Of a stretch of 64,000 nucleotides of DNA, positions 26,400 to 34,610 are shown piece after piece. The stretch spans positions 310,001 to 374,000 of the forward strand of contig NZ_PXUE01000002.1 in assembly GCF_003020585.1 (NCBI RefSeq), in the 5' to 3' direction. The stretch's first letter is position 1. Each line of letters opens with the position of its first letter. Origin of the DNA: Chryseobacterium aurantiacum. Its GTDB lineage: Bacteria > Bacteroidota > Bacteroidia > Flavobacteriales > Weeksellaceae. The notes under the pieces are model-generated. The model was not told the DNA's origin and ran no database searches. It saw only the letters and a program-made list of their open reading frames with translations. A program made the translations under genes and the position numbers.

Positions 26400-26870
26400 C
26401 AAAGCCTGTAGATGCTTTCAAAGGGGCTATAGGTATTTCCAGAACCTCTTTAAGATCTTCCAAACTACTTCCAAACAATCACTTAAGTAAGAAAAATCGG
26501 TTATAAAACTGTCGTCAGGCATTTCTAAATTGCCTTTATCTACTTTAGTAGATGTCTCCGGATACTTATATAAGTGGTTAAAGACATTTAAGAAACGGTC
26601 TCCAGGTACTTCCAAACGGCCAATAGACACTTAAGGAACCGCCTCCAGACACTTGGGTAAGGGGGTAAAGACCGTTATACAAGTACCTATAGGGGCTTCC
26701 GAACGGCCCATAGCCACTTAAGGAACCACCTCGGGACACTTAGGTAAGGGGGTAAAGACCGTTATACAAGTACCTACAGCCCCTTATCATACCCCCTACA
26801 GGGTCTTCTGAACGGGGTATACCCCCTTGGGTAAGGGGGTAAAGGGGGTTATGAAACGGGGTACCAGCCC
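26400..26870. repeat. Degenerate tandem repeat of about 90 bp
   Basis: Best units begin near 26600 and 26690, each with CTTCC(A/G)AACGGCC, CACTTAAGGAACC, GGTAAGGGGGTAAAGACCGT and TATACAAGTACCTA. Earlier units (from 26430) are diverged and later ones (to 26860) collapse into GGTAAGGGGGTAAAG and ACGGGGTA variants. G and C are unequally shared between strands. Short frames across it are by-products of the repeat and not credible genes. Confidence 0.7.
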
Positions 26871-26893
26871 TGTGAAAGGAAACATAAAAATAC

Positions 26894-26921
26894 AATAGAC
26901 TGCCCCAGCAGACAGTCTATT
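26894..26921 (-). terminator. Terminator of the PPK2 pair
   Basis: AATAGACTG pairs with CAGTCTATT; read on the minus strand it is followed by GTATTTTTA. Confidence 0.75.
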
Positions 26922-26966
26922 CTTATAATTATTGTATAGGAATGCATAGAAAGCAGGAGTAAACTC

Positions 26967-27770
26967 CTACTCCAGTTCCTGATGCTGTAAAACCTGTTCA
27001 TCCTTAATTTGGTAGGGAATATTTTCCAGAATATATTCTAGGGATTCTATCCTTGCTTTTGACTTTTTATTGGCCTTAAAAATCTTCCATGGTGCAAATT
27101 CTGTACAGGTATCCTTGAACATCCTTTCTTTATAGAGGGTATATTGATCCCAGAGTTCAAGAGCTTTTTGGTCTACATTGCTGTATTTCCACTTTTTGAG
27201 CGGGTTGTTGATGATTTCATTAAACCGCTTTTCCTGCTCTTCCTTGGAAATGGAAAAATAGAGTTTCAAAACATAGATTCCGGAGTTAATGATCATCTTC
27301 TCAAATTCGTTGACCTGTGCCATAAACACCTCATACTCTTCCTCTGTGCAGAAACCGTTCACGGGCTCTACTACCGCACGGTTATACCAGCTTCTGTCGA
27401 AAAAAACAATTTCACCGGTTTTGGGCAGCTGGTTGATGTACCGTTGAAAATACCACTGCCCCTGCTCTATTTCATCAGGTTTGGGCAATGCTACAATCCT
27501 GTGCTGGCGGGGGTTAAGATTTTCGGTGATCCTTCGGATAGCCCCTCCTTTACCAGCGGCATCCCGTCCCTCAAATAGGATAATAACTCTTTTTTGATGC
27601 TCTGCCACCCAGTTCTGCATTTTGATAAGTTCTTCCTGCAGTTTGGCTACGCGCTGTTCATATTTCAAAAAATTTTCAGCTTTTCCGGCATCTAAAGTTG
27701 AATTTTGAAGAAGGGCATAAATCCCTTTTTTTGTATTTAATCTTTTATATTGTTCTTGTGAAATTTCCAT
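26967..27770 (-). CDS. ppk2: Polyphosphate kinase 2 family protein
   Basis: Transfers phosphate between polyphosphate and a nucleoside mono- or diphosphate. It has 267 residues, the usual one-domain PPK2 length. Walker A GRDAAGKGG at 68-76, lid region ENLNPRQHRIVALPKP (84-99), Walker B/catalytic FFDRSWYNRAVVEPV (123-137). A basic C-terminus follows. It lies 20 bases after a second PPK2 gene, so the two are co-transcribed. Which nucleotides each prefers cannot be read from these motifs. Confidence 0.93.
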   Translation of the reverse strand: MEISQEQYKRLNTKKGIYALLQNSTLDAGKAENFLKYEQRVAKLQEELIKMQNWVAEHQKRVIILFEGRDAAGKGGAIRRITENLNPRQHRIVALPKPDEIEQGQWYFQRYINQLPKTGEIVFFDRSWYNRAVVEPVNGFCTEEEYEVFMAQVNEFEKMIINSGIYVLKLYFSISKEEQEKRFNEIINNPLKKWKYSNVDQKALELWDQYTLYKERMFKDTCTEFAPWKIFKANKKSKARIESLEYILENIPYQIKDEQVLQHQELE

Positions 27771-27790
27771 ATTTTGTAGTATTGATTGTA

Positions 27791-28645
27791 TTAAAGATCT
27801 ATTTGCTTGATCATTCTGAAATAGCGTTGTATCACATTAGGATCCGGATTGATATTGACCGCTGCCTTATCTTTCCCGGTATAATTAAATTGTGAAAGAA
27901 CATAGCGGATGGCCTCCAGCCTTGCTTTCTGCTTATTATCAGACCTCACAATAATCCACGGTGAAAATGCATTGTGCGTTCTGCTGAACATTTGATCTTT
28001 GTAATACGTAAAGTCATCCCACAGCTCCTGTCCTTTCTCGTCTACGGGACTGTATTTCCACATTTTAAGCGGATTTTTCAGCCTCCTGTTAAACCTGTAA
28101 AGTTGCTGATCCTTGCTTACAGAAAACCAAAATTTGATAATGATGGTTCCTGCCTCATACATCATATGTTCAAACTCAGGAACCTGTACCATAAAAGATT
28201 CATACTGTTCCGGTGTACAAAATCCCATTACAGGCTCTACAACAGCGCGGTTATACCAGCTACGGTCAAAGAAAACCATTTCCCCTGCATTGGGAAGCTC
28301 CTTTACATAACGACGAAAATACCATTGCTCGCGTTCAATATCGGTAGGTTTATTGAGCGCTACCAGACGCATGGCCCTCGGGTTAAGATGCTCAGCAAAA
28401 CGCTTGATGGTTCCCCCCTTTCCGGAAGCATCCCTCCCTTCAAAAATAATGGCTACTTTTTTACCGGTTTCTTTGATCCAGTTCTGGAGATTCACAAGTT
28501 CTGCCTGAAGAAAGCGGAGTTCTTCCTCATAAAGATATTTTTCTAAAACATCATTATAAACGGCGTTTTCTGCTTTGTTTGAATGCAGAAAACCAATCAG
28601 GTCTTTTCTTTCATGAAGGTCCTGAAAATCGAAAATTTTCATCAT
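27791..28645 (-). CDS. ppk2: Polyphosphate kinase 2 family protein (second copy)
   Basis: A 284-residue PPK2. GRDASGKGG (70-78), EHLNPRAMRLVALNKP (85-100), FFDRSWYNRAVVEPV (125-139). The core is clearly homologous to the gene behind it but much of the rest differs, so this is an old duplication, probably with divided substrate range (for example AMP against ADP/GDP). First gene of the pair. Its start is doubled (MMK). Confidence 0.93.
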   Translation of the reverse strand: MMKIFDFQDLHERKDLIGFLHSNKAENAVYNDVLEKYLYEEELRFLQAELVNLQNWIKETGKKVAIIFEGRDASGKGGTIKRFAEHLNPRAMRLVALNKPTDIEREQWYFRRYVKELPNAGEMVFFDRSWYNRAVVEPVMGFCTPEQYESFMVQVPEFEHMMYEAGTIIIKFWFSVSKDQQLYRFNRRLKNPLKMWKYSPVDEKGQELWDDFTYYKDQMFSRTHNAFSPWIIVRSDNKQKARLEAIRYVLSQFNYTGKDKAAVNINPDPNVIQRYFRMIKQIDL

Positions 28646-28878
28646 AATCTGTTTTTAATAATTATCTATTAAAGTTAGGGAATGCTTGAAAAAATCGCAA
28701 AAACTAAAGACTGACATTTGACATATTTTAAAGCATTATATAAACCCAAAAATTGACAAATATCAGGTACAAGTGTACAATGACGCAGAGATTTCTTTAC
28801 TAACTTTGAGTATGAAAAATGAATCTATCAACTGTTTTTCATGAAGATTTCTCAAAAATAAAACTAAACAAAAATGTT

Positions 28879-29307
28879 ATGAAACAAAGAGTTCCAATTT
28901 CCCAGATTATGACCAAAGAACTGGTTACAGTTAATCTTAAACAGTCATTGTATGAAGCTGAAAATTTATTTAAAAAGAATAAAATAAGGCATATCCCCGT
29001 GGTGGAAAATGACAAGTTATTAGGGGTACTAAGCTATTCTGATTTACTAAAAATAAGCTATGCAGATGTAGAAGACTCTGATGATTCTGAAGATGTTCCC
29101 GTATCGGCAGTCGTATATGATGTATTCAGTATTTCTCAGGTGATGACCAAAGCTCCCGTTATTGTAGATCCCGAGACCACCATTAAAGAGGTTGTAGAAA
29201 TTTTATCGGAGCATAGCTTTCATTCCGTTCCTGTGGTAGAAAATGGAGAACTAAAAGGTATTGTGACTACTACAGATATTTTAAAATATTTATTACAGCA
29301 GTATTAG
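28879..29307 (+). CDS. Two-CBS-domain protein
   Basis: A 142-residue protein made of a CBS pair. First CBS: VPISQIMTKELVTVN...IRHIPVVENDKLLGVLSYSDLL; second: VSQVMTKAPVIVDPETTI...FHSVPVVENGELKGIVTTTDIL. Such pairs bind adenosine nucleotides and sense energy state. An upstream Met at 28819 is in frame, but a -7-like TAACTTTG at 28799-28806 would put the start of transcription almost on it. The Met at 28879 leaves a normal leader and begins right at the family's usual N-terminus. Divergent from the PPK2 genes, so a link to energy metabolism is possible. Confidence 0.88.
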   Translation: MKQRVPISQIMTKELVTVNLKQSLYEAENLFKKNKIRHIPVVENDKLLGVLSYSDLLKISYADVEDSDDSEDVPVSAVVYDVFSISQVMTKAPVIVDPETTIKEVVEILSEHSFHSVPVVENGELKGIVTTTDILKYLLQQY

Positions 29308-29410
29308 ATATAGCGCTCATAGAATGTTATTATATTCCTTCAACTCTTATGGAAATCTATTTCATCAGATTGAAGGAATTTTAATTTCACCCTATAGAGC
29401 ATCAGATCCT

Positions 29411-29446
29411 ATAAAAAAGGAGGAACAACTGAAGTTGTTCCTCCTA
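29411..29446 (-). terminator. Terminator of the P6 transcript
   Basis: AGGAGGAACAAC pairs perfectly with GTTGTTCCTCCT around four bases; on the minus strand TTTTTTATAGG follows. Confidence 0.88.
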
Positions 29447-29681
29447 TGCAAATAATGTCAGAAGACCAGAGGCCCTCATTAAAATAATTAAGGAAAAAAT
29501 TAGAAAGTATTTTCCTCAAACAAAATGAAAAAATATTCTTTATTTAAGATTTCAGAAAACAATTTGTTCTCTTGAATACCCCAACAAAAATTATATAAAC
29601 CCAACAAAAAAATAAAAATATTTCCTACTTACTAGATACAGAAGTGATGATATGACACTCCTACATCTAAACTATTATATC
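29446..29681 (-). ncRNA. Orphan minus-strand transcript from P6
   Basis: From the expected P6 start (about 29681) to the terminator at 29411-29446 there is no reading frame of note. Promoter and terminator face the same way about 240 bp apart, so a small RNA is the simplest reading. Its sequence is not like copies A-E. Confidence 0.5.
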
Positions 29682-29687
29682 CTTATT

Positions 29688-29733
29688 CAAAATAACTCAT
29701 CCTAGACAACATATCAAATGTCATATACACATT
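29688..29733 (-). promoter_or_regulatory. Promoter P6 of the shared class, 'TTTG' variant
   Basis: On the minus strand: AATGTG, 20-bp step to TATGT in CATTTGATATGT, 13 bp, TTATTTTG. It has a proper TTTG at the -33 position where P1-P5 have TAGG. Confidence 0.68.
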
Positions 29734-29770
29734 ATTAATGTCTTGAGCCCATTTTATCAACTTTCATCCT

Positions 29771-29806
29771 ATAAAAAGGAGAAACAACATAAAGCTGTTC
29801 CTCCTA
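29771..29806 (-). terminator. Terminator of the gene at 29968
   Basis: Related to the one at 29411. The two imperfect pairs are A-C on the plus strand but G-U in minus-strand RNA, which fixes its direction. It lies 160 bp after the gene. Confidence 0.75.
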
Positions 29807-29967
29807 CACAAAAAATATTAAAAAAACTATTTAACCATTCTAACTGATCTTTACCGATGTTTTTCCTATATTATTTATTCTTTCGTAAATTCTTAGTTTA
29901 TTATTTGGAGGGCCCTGAATTTAGACTGTTTCAGTTTTTCGTATTTTATATTGTGTTTGAAATAATA

Positions 29968-30411
29968 CTATTGCTTTCTTACGCTAGTAGCCGTTATCCC
30001 CTCAAAAACATCCAGGTCAATTATTTTACCATCCTTATTAAACAAAAAGCTTCGGTTTACAGATTTATTTCTAAGACTCCTATTTTCAGGAGCATCACTA
30101 AATTTATACAAAGTTTTTACCCTTTCATTTTCACCTTCTGTAACCATTCCTACCACCGAGTATAATTCCGGCACAGGGAATTTCTCAACCACTTGTGCAA
30201 CTACCTTATCATTCATACCTGTTGGAAGGGTTCCTACTTTTACGTTAGAGTCTAACAACGGTTTTAATAAGTTATAATCATGGTTTTTAAAGGCTTTGAA
30301 TATTGTTTCCACAGCAGCCTTATACTTCTCTGGTACTTTTTTTATCTGGGCGTTAATAACAGTTGTTGTTAATAATATAACAAATAGCATAATTACTTTT
30401 TTTGCTTTCAT
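29968..30411 (-). CDS. Small exported protein of unknown function
   Basis: A 147-residue protein with a signal peptide (VINA-Q, about 21). The mature part begins VPEKYKAAVETIFKAFKNHDYNLLKPLLDSNVKVGTLP, which resembles the opening of NTF2/SnoaL-like cone folds (two helices around 'F..hDy..l.p.l...v'), and continues as beta strands ending DGKIIDLDVFEG. I place it only tentatively in that fold. A truncated copy of its 5' end lies just upstream at 30491-30565. Confidence 0.7.
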   Translation of the reverse strand: MKAKKVIMLFVILLTTTVINAQIKKVPEKYKAAVETIFKAFKNHDYNLLKPLLDSNVKVGTLPTGMNDKVVAQVVEKFPVPELYSVVGMVTEGENERVKTLYKFSDAPENRSLRNKSVNRSFLFNKDGKIIDLDVFEGITATSVRKQ

Positions 30412-30490
30412 AATAAATTTTAATTTAAAGTTGTTGTTTTTGTTTACCTATTTTTTCACATCTTATTGAAGCTTTACCTTTCACAGGTTC

Positions 30491-30565
30491 TTATTTTATC
30501 TGGGTCTGAGTAATGATTGTTATTATTAAAATAATAAGAAGCATTATTATTTCTTCTGCTTTCAT
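30491..30565 (-). pseudogene. Truncated paralogue of the gene at 29968
   Basis: A 24-codon frame beginning MKAEEIIML with the same upstream bases (GTAAACAAAAA...CTTTAAATTAAAAT) as the intact gene and ending in TAA where the intact copy has QIKKVPEK. It is the remains of a tandem duplication. Confidence 0.65.
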
Positions 30566-30704
30566 AATGTATTTTAATTTAAAGTTTCTTTTTTGTTTAC
30601 CTATTTATATTCAGATTGGTTTTGAATACTTACGATTCTGAATGGTATTTCCTGATCAAAATAGCCCCATTCATTGCGCGCTGATCTTTAGGTTTCATTT
30701 AAAA

Positions 30705-30733
30705 AATGGGAAATGACTGAAGGCCATTTCCCT
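30705..30733 (-). terminator. Terminator of the surface-protein run
   Basis: GGGAAATG pairs with CATTTCCC; on the minus strand ATTTTTT follows. It lies about 170 bp after the last gene. Confidence 0.75.
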
Positions 30734-30901
30734 CCATAAATAAATAATTAAAAAAACGTAGCTCAGGGTTTCAAAAAGGACCCAACCGTCCCTTTGAATA
30801 TTGCATTACCCCTTAAGTATTCTGGTGAAGTCTACTCCCTTGGGATCATCATTCTATGGGTGTTTGTTTTTCCTATTAAAAACTTGTGCAGAGGTAGGAA
30901 A

Positions 30902-31477
30902 CTACTGAGCCTGCCAAAAACTCCATTTAGAACCATTAAAAAATGCAAGCCTTTTTGAGGTTGGTGAAACACTCACATACACCATCATACCCGGCGAAGG
31001 ATTTAAGATATTGCTGACATCGGTAACAATGGGCAATACCATCGCTTTATTGGGTGATTCCAGCACCAGAACTCCCTCTACAGAACTTGAAGAATCACCA
31101 ATAATGGTTTTGGCTCCTGTTTCTGCTATTCCTACTGGTTGCACAGCTAGTGAAGGGGTAACCGAACCATTCTGACCACTTAAATCAAACCAGCCGTTAG
31201 TTCCGGAGATGGGATTTTGATTGTATACTTTAAAGCGGGCCTGCACTGGATCACTAACATCCAATAGTAAGGTACCTGGTGTGGGAGAAGAAGGGAGCGT
31301 TCTTACATAGGGAACAATAATGCCCTTGTTATTGGTATTGGCAAATTCCAGAAGAACTGAGGTTTTATTGGCTGCTGTACCCACCTGATCACCAATGATT
31401 AACTGGGCAGAGATTTGTATTGGCAATATCACCAATGTTATAACCCAAAGTGATAGAGTAATTGATAATTTTTTCAT
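30902..31477 (-). CDS. Small secreted protein with two module copies
   Basis: A 191-residue exported protein, signal peptide ending ISA-Q (about 25). It holds two short versions of the module: SVLLEFANTNNKGIIVPYVRTLP...PGTLLLDVSD...KVYN and GVLVLESPNKAMVLPIVTDV...PSPGMMVYVSV...LAFFNGSKWSFW. The last two motifs match 'GxxVYxT ... YYYWNGxxW'. Closest relative in the window is 37085-37621 with the same two-copy layout and the same SFW ending. It starts 12 bases after the 992-residue gene, as the 178-residue gene does near its large neighbour, so small-plus-large pairs seem to be a unit. Confidence 0.78.
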   Translation of the reverse strand: MKKLSITLSLWVITLVILPIQISAQLIIGDQVGTAANKTSVLLEFANTNNKGIIVPYVRTLPSSPTPGTLLLDVSDPVQARFKVYNQNPISGTNGWFDLSGQNGSVTPSLAVQPVGIAETGAKTIIGDSSSSVEGVLVLESPNKAMVLPIVTDVSNILNPSPGMMVYVSVSPTSKRLAFFNGSKWSFWQAQ

Positions 31478-31489
31478 ATCTACTATATT

Positions 31490-34468
31490 TTAATTTTGAC
31501 AAGACGGTATATTGAAGCACTTCCATGATACACCATCGTAGATCTTAAGACATTTCTCCGTAGTATCATACACCAGCATCCCTTCTACAGGATTGGTTAT
31601 GGCTGCCAAGGCTGTAGTTGCTATTCTGGTGATTACAAAACCTTTTGTATTTGATTCTAAAGCAATATGCGCTGATTTTCTTACCATTGGCCAGTTTCCA
31701 TTGGTTGATCCTGCCCGCTGAAGAAGTGTTATTCCAAAATTTGTATCTATGCCGGGGCCTGAAGTATTGGGATTATTGTAACAAATACATGCGTAGATGG
31801 CTACATTAGCAGAACCTCCTACTCCCTGACCATAATCTCCTCCAATATCGGCTGTACCTCCGGTATTTACCAATTGAGGCACCCCATTTTCATCAATCCC
31901 GCCATTGGCTGTAATATTGATACTTCCATTGGCATTAATTTGAGACAGGTATACGGTTTCGTCTCCTTCTATGGCATCAAAACAGCCGTCTTCATCACTA
32001 TCCCAATCCAGATAATTGGGCTGGCCAATTCCATCAGTATTAAGCATTGTGTAGTTTACAGTACCTCCATTAGGGGTGGGTTGTACAGAATCCGGCACCC
32101 CGTCTGTTCCCACTGCTCCATCCAATATCCCATCTCCATTAGCATCCACACCAGTGGTCTGCCCAGACTCATGAATATCTAAAATACCATCATTATCAGA
32201 ATCCAGATCATTCATATTAAGAATGCGGTCACCATCCAAGTCATAAACATCAGGCACACCATTCCCGTCTGCATCGGTATACACTGTGGAAGAGCCATCT
32301 CCTGTCCCATTATCTACTACATCCTGACAATTGAGAATCCCGTCATTGTCTTCATCCCCAAAGGCTGCATACCCTTGGTTTTCTACTGTGTTCAGAATGC
32401 CGTCGTTATCAATATCCAGATCGGCATCATCATCTGAACCATCCCCATCTGTATCAATTTCAGCGGGAGTAATGCGTTTCATATTGTTGGTATAGTTGCA
32501 TTCTGTAGTTCCCGTAGAAGGAAAATCTGTAGAAAGATTGAAAGGCCTTGGCTTGGAGCCATTATCATTGATGATGGCATAATAATCGTATCCTAAAATA
32601 AATACCCCCGGAATATTGACAGTAGTGGTAGTTCCTACAGAGATTGTTGCAGTGGTATATACGGTCTGCGCAACTACAGAAGCTGAAGAAGTAGTAGGAT
32701 TACCTCTATAAATTGTAATCGGTGTACCAGCAGGAAGATCAGAATCCCCCAAAACGGAGATCTCTGCCTGCAATGTATTAGTGGCCCCATTTAAGAATAT
32801 CAATGTAGCAAGCCTGGCATCGGTAGCAGCTACCGTTCCGGGTTCTAAACGTAGGTTATTGGGGTTAAACTGTACGTTATATTGATTTAAGGTTTTGAAT
32901 TTCGGGGAAGCAGCAGGCATAAACTTAACACTTGATGATTCCACAGTAGGTACCGTAAGGTCATCATTGATATTGACTATATGATACCCTCTTTGGTTCC
33001 AGACTTTTCTGGCCGGCTGCCACACATTTCCAGGAGTTGGATTAAATATGTTCAATCTTCCGTTGAGAGCCGTATTGGTATCCCCTGAAAAGGCTATCAT
33101 CTCTGCCTGATCATCACCATCTACATCTGCTACTACAGGATGCTCCATCCAGGTAGCCGTACCGGAATTAAAGGTAGAAAGGTTTACCGGAGGGTTCACA
33201 TTTCCGTTCATGATTCTTATTCTGGTCTCATCATTATAGACCATCTCCATGATACTGTCTCCATTAAAGTCAAAGGCGGTAATTCCGGTCTCGCCAGAAG
33301 TATCCGTGGTGGCAAAGGACCATACTCTTTTATTCCCCGGAAACTGAAGATTATAGGCAACTACAATCGAAGCGTTTGTTATAATAATTTCCGGTAAATC
33401 CGTGGTATATCCTAGTCCTTTCGTTGTTTCATCATATACATAGGCAATGGTGGGTCCCCCAGCCAATCCATTAGTTCCCCCTCCTTGTACATTCAGTAAC
33501 AGCAAATTATTCTGGGGATCCCATGCATACACCCTACCGGTTGTTCTGCTGGTATATACTATATCCAAATCACCATCCCCGTCAAGATCCGCTACTGCAG
33601 TAGGACCATCGGAATTATTGGGAACTACCGCAGCTCCTGCAATGGTACTTAGGTTTTTAAGAATGGTAAGCGTATTGGTTGTAAAATTCACTCCGTACAC
33701 AACAGATCCTGCTACAATCTCTTTACCCGGATTGGATGAAAGGATATCAACTACTGCAAAATCAACCCCCCAAGCTTGGTTGTCAATACCAAAAGGATTG
33801 GTATTACTGCCTAATACCACCCTGTTTAAAGCACCAAGTCCTGCAGAAAATCTAAATACATCATTCCCTACAATAATTTCAGGAACCCCATCCTCATCAA
33901 TATCTGCAATTCTCGGTGATCCTCCTGCGGTATCGGTAGCCAGATTTGATCTCCATTTAAATGTTGTTGAAGTCCCTCCTGTATAGTTGAAGACATAAAT
34001 AAAACCGTTGGCGCCTACACAGACAACTTCCGCTGTACCATTCTTATCAATATCCGCAATGGCCGGTTGAGATATTGATCCATTCACCGGTGCATACAAT
34101 GAAATATTATAGGTGTAAGATTCCTGGGTGAGTGTAGTACCATTTACCTCATACACAATAAAGCCTTGGGTGCTGTTATTTAATGGGGCAATAATTTCTA
34201 CTTTCCCGTCATTGTCAATGTCACCAAGAGTAGGTGCCATGGAAACATCCAGTGCGTTGGCTGCCCCCTGAACATTTAATTGAATCCCAAACGAGTTGGA
34301 TGGGGCCGGTGTAAAGCAGGTCGGAGCCGGCCCGGTGAAGCAGTCACTGTCATAGCTATCAATGTATCCATCACCATCATCATCAATCCCATTCCCGCAA
34401 ATTTCTGTCTGGGCAGATATAAGAATAAGTGAAAATAAAAAAAAGAGTATTGTAAATTTTGTTTTCAT
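31490..34468 (-). CDS. Large secreted protein: FG-GAP beta-propeller, TSP3 calcium repeats, C-terminal module
   Basis: A 992-residue exported protein. Signal peptide to about 20, then EICGNGIDDDGDGYIDSYDSDC, a calcium-loop motif common in Bacteroidota surface proteins. From about 75 to 480 are FG-GAP repeats of the type LGDIDNDGKVEII, IADIDEDGVPEIIVG, VADLDGDGDLDIVY and VADVDGDDQAEMIAF, as in integrin alpha propellers. From about 665 to 830 come thrombospondin type-3 repeats (DTDGDGSDDDADLDIDNDGI and others). The last 95 residues, from GITLLQRAGSTNGNWPMVRK to SWKCFNIPSC, are the shared module. Calcium should make it rigid. There is no T9SS signature tail, so the anchor is unknown. Confidence 0.85.
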   Translation of the reverse strand: MKTKFTILFFLFSLILISAQTEICGNGIDDDGDGYIDSYDSDCFTGPAPTCFTPAPSNSFGIQLNVQGAANALDVSMAPTLGDIDNDGKVEIIAPLNNSTQGFIVYEVNGTTLTQESYTYNISLYAPVNGSISQPAIADIDKNGTAEVVCVGANGFIYVFNYTGGTSTTFKWRSNLATDTAGGSPRIADIDEDGVPEIIVGNDVFRFSAGLGALNRVVLGSNTNPFGIDNQAWGVDFAVVDILSSNPGKEIVAGSVVYGVNFTTNTLTILKNLSTIAGAAVVPNNSDGPTAVADLDGDGDLDIVYTSRTTGRVYAWDPQNNLLLLNVQGGGTNGLAGGPTIAYVYDETTKGLGYTTDLPEIIITNASIVVAYNLQFPGNKRVWSFATTDTSGETGITAFDFNGDSIMEMVYNDETRIRIMNGNVNPPVNLSTFNSGTATWMEHPVVADVDGDDQAEMIAFSGDTNTALNGRLNIFNPTPGNVWQPARKVWNQRGYHIVNINDDLTVPTVESSSVKFMPAASPKFKTLNQYNVQFNPNNLRLEPGTVAATDARLATLIFLNGATNTLQAEISVLGDSDLPAGTPITIYRGNPTTSSASVVAQTVYTTATISVGTTTTVNIPGVFILGYDYYAIINDNGSKPRPFNLSTDFPSTGTTECNYTNNMKRITPAEIDTDGDGSDDDADLDIDNDGILNTVENQGYAAFGDEDNDGILNCQDVVDNGTGDGSSTVYTDADGNGVPDVYDLDGDRILNMNDLDSDNDGILDIHESGQTTGVDANGDGILDGAVGTDGVPDSVQPTPNGGTVNYTMLNTDGIGQPNYLDWDSDEDGCFDAIEGDETVYLSQINANGSINITANGGIDENGVPQLVNTGGTADIGGDYGQGVGGSANVAIYACICYNNPNTSGPGIDTNFGITLLQRAGSTNGNWPMVRKSAHIALESNTKGFVITRIATTALAAITNPVEGMLVYDTTEKCLKIYDGVSWKCFNIPSCQN

Positions 34469-34610
34469 ATAAATATTTTTTGTTTTAATCTAAAATGTAT
34501 TTGCTATAAGATGGCATTGATCAATTCATAATGATTTTAAGCAGTTTTGAGATGATTTCATAGATTAGGATACTTTGTCTTTTTAGTTTTAAGGGATGGG
34601 AAATTTTTAA

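Noticed and set aside
26266-26630. Short frames on both strands over the repeat region
   Set aside because: They arise from the tandem repeat and the terminator of element E; residues repeat with the DNA unit.
28700-28760. GACATTTGACATAT before the CBS gene as a ninth class promoter
   Set aside because: Resembles P6/P8 but has an inserted base, no 20-bp partner half-site and no -7 box at the fixed 13-bp distance.
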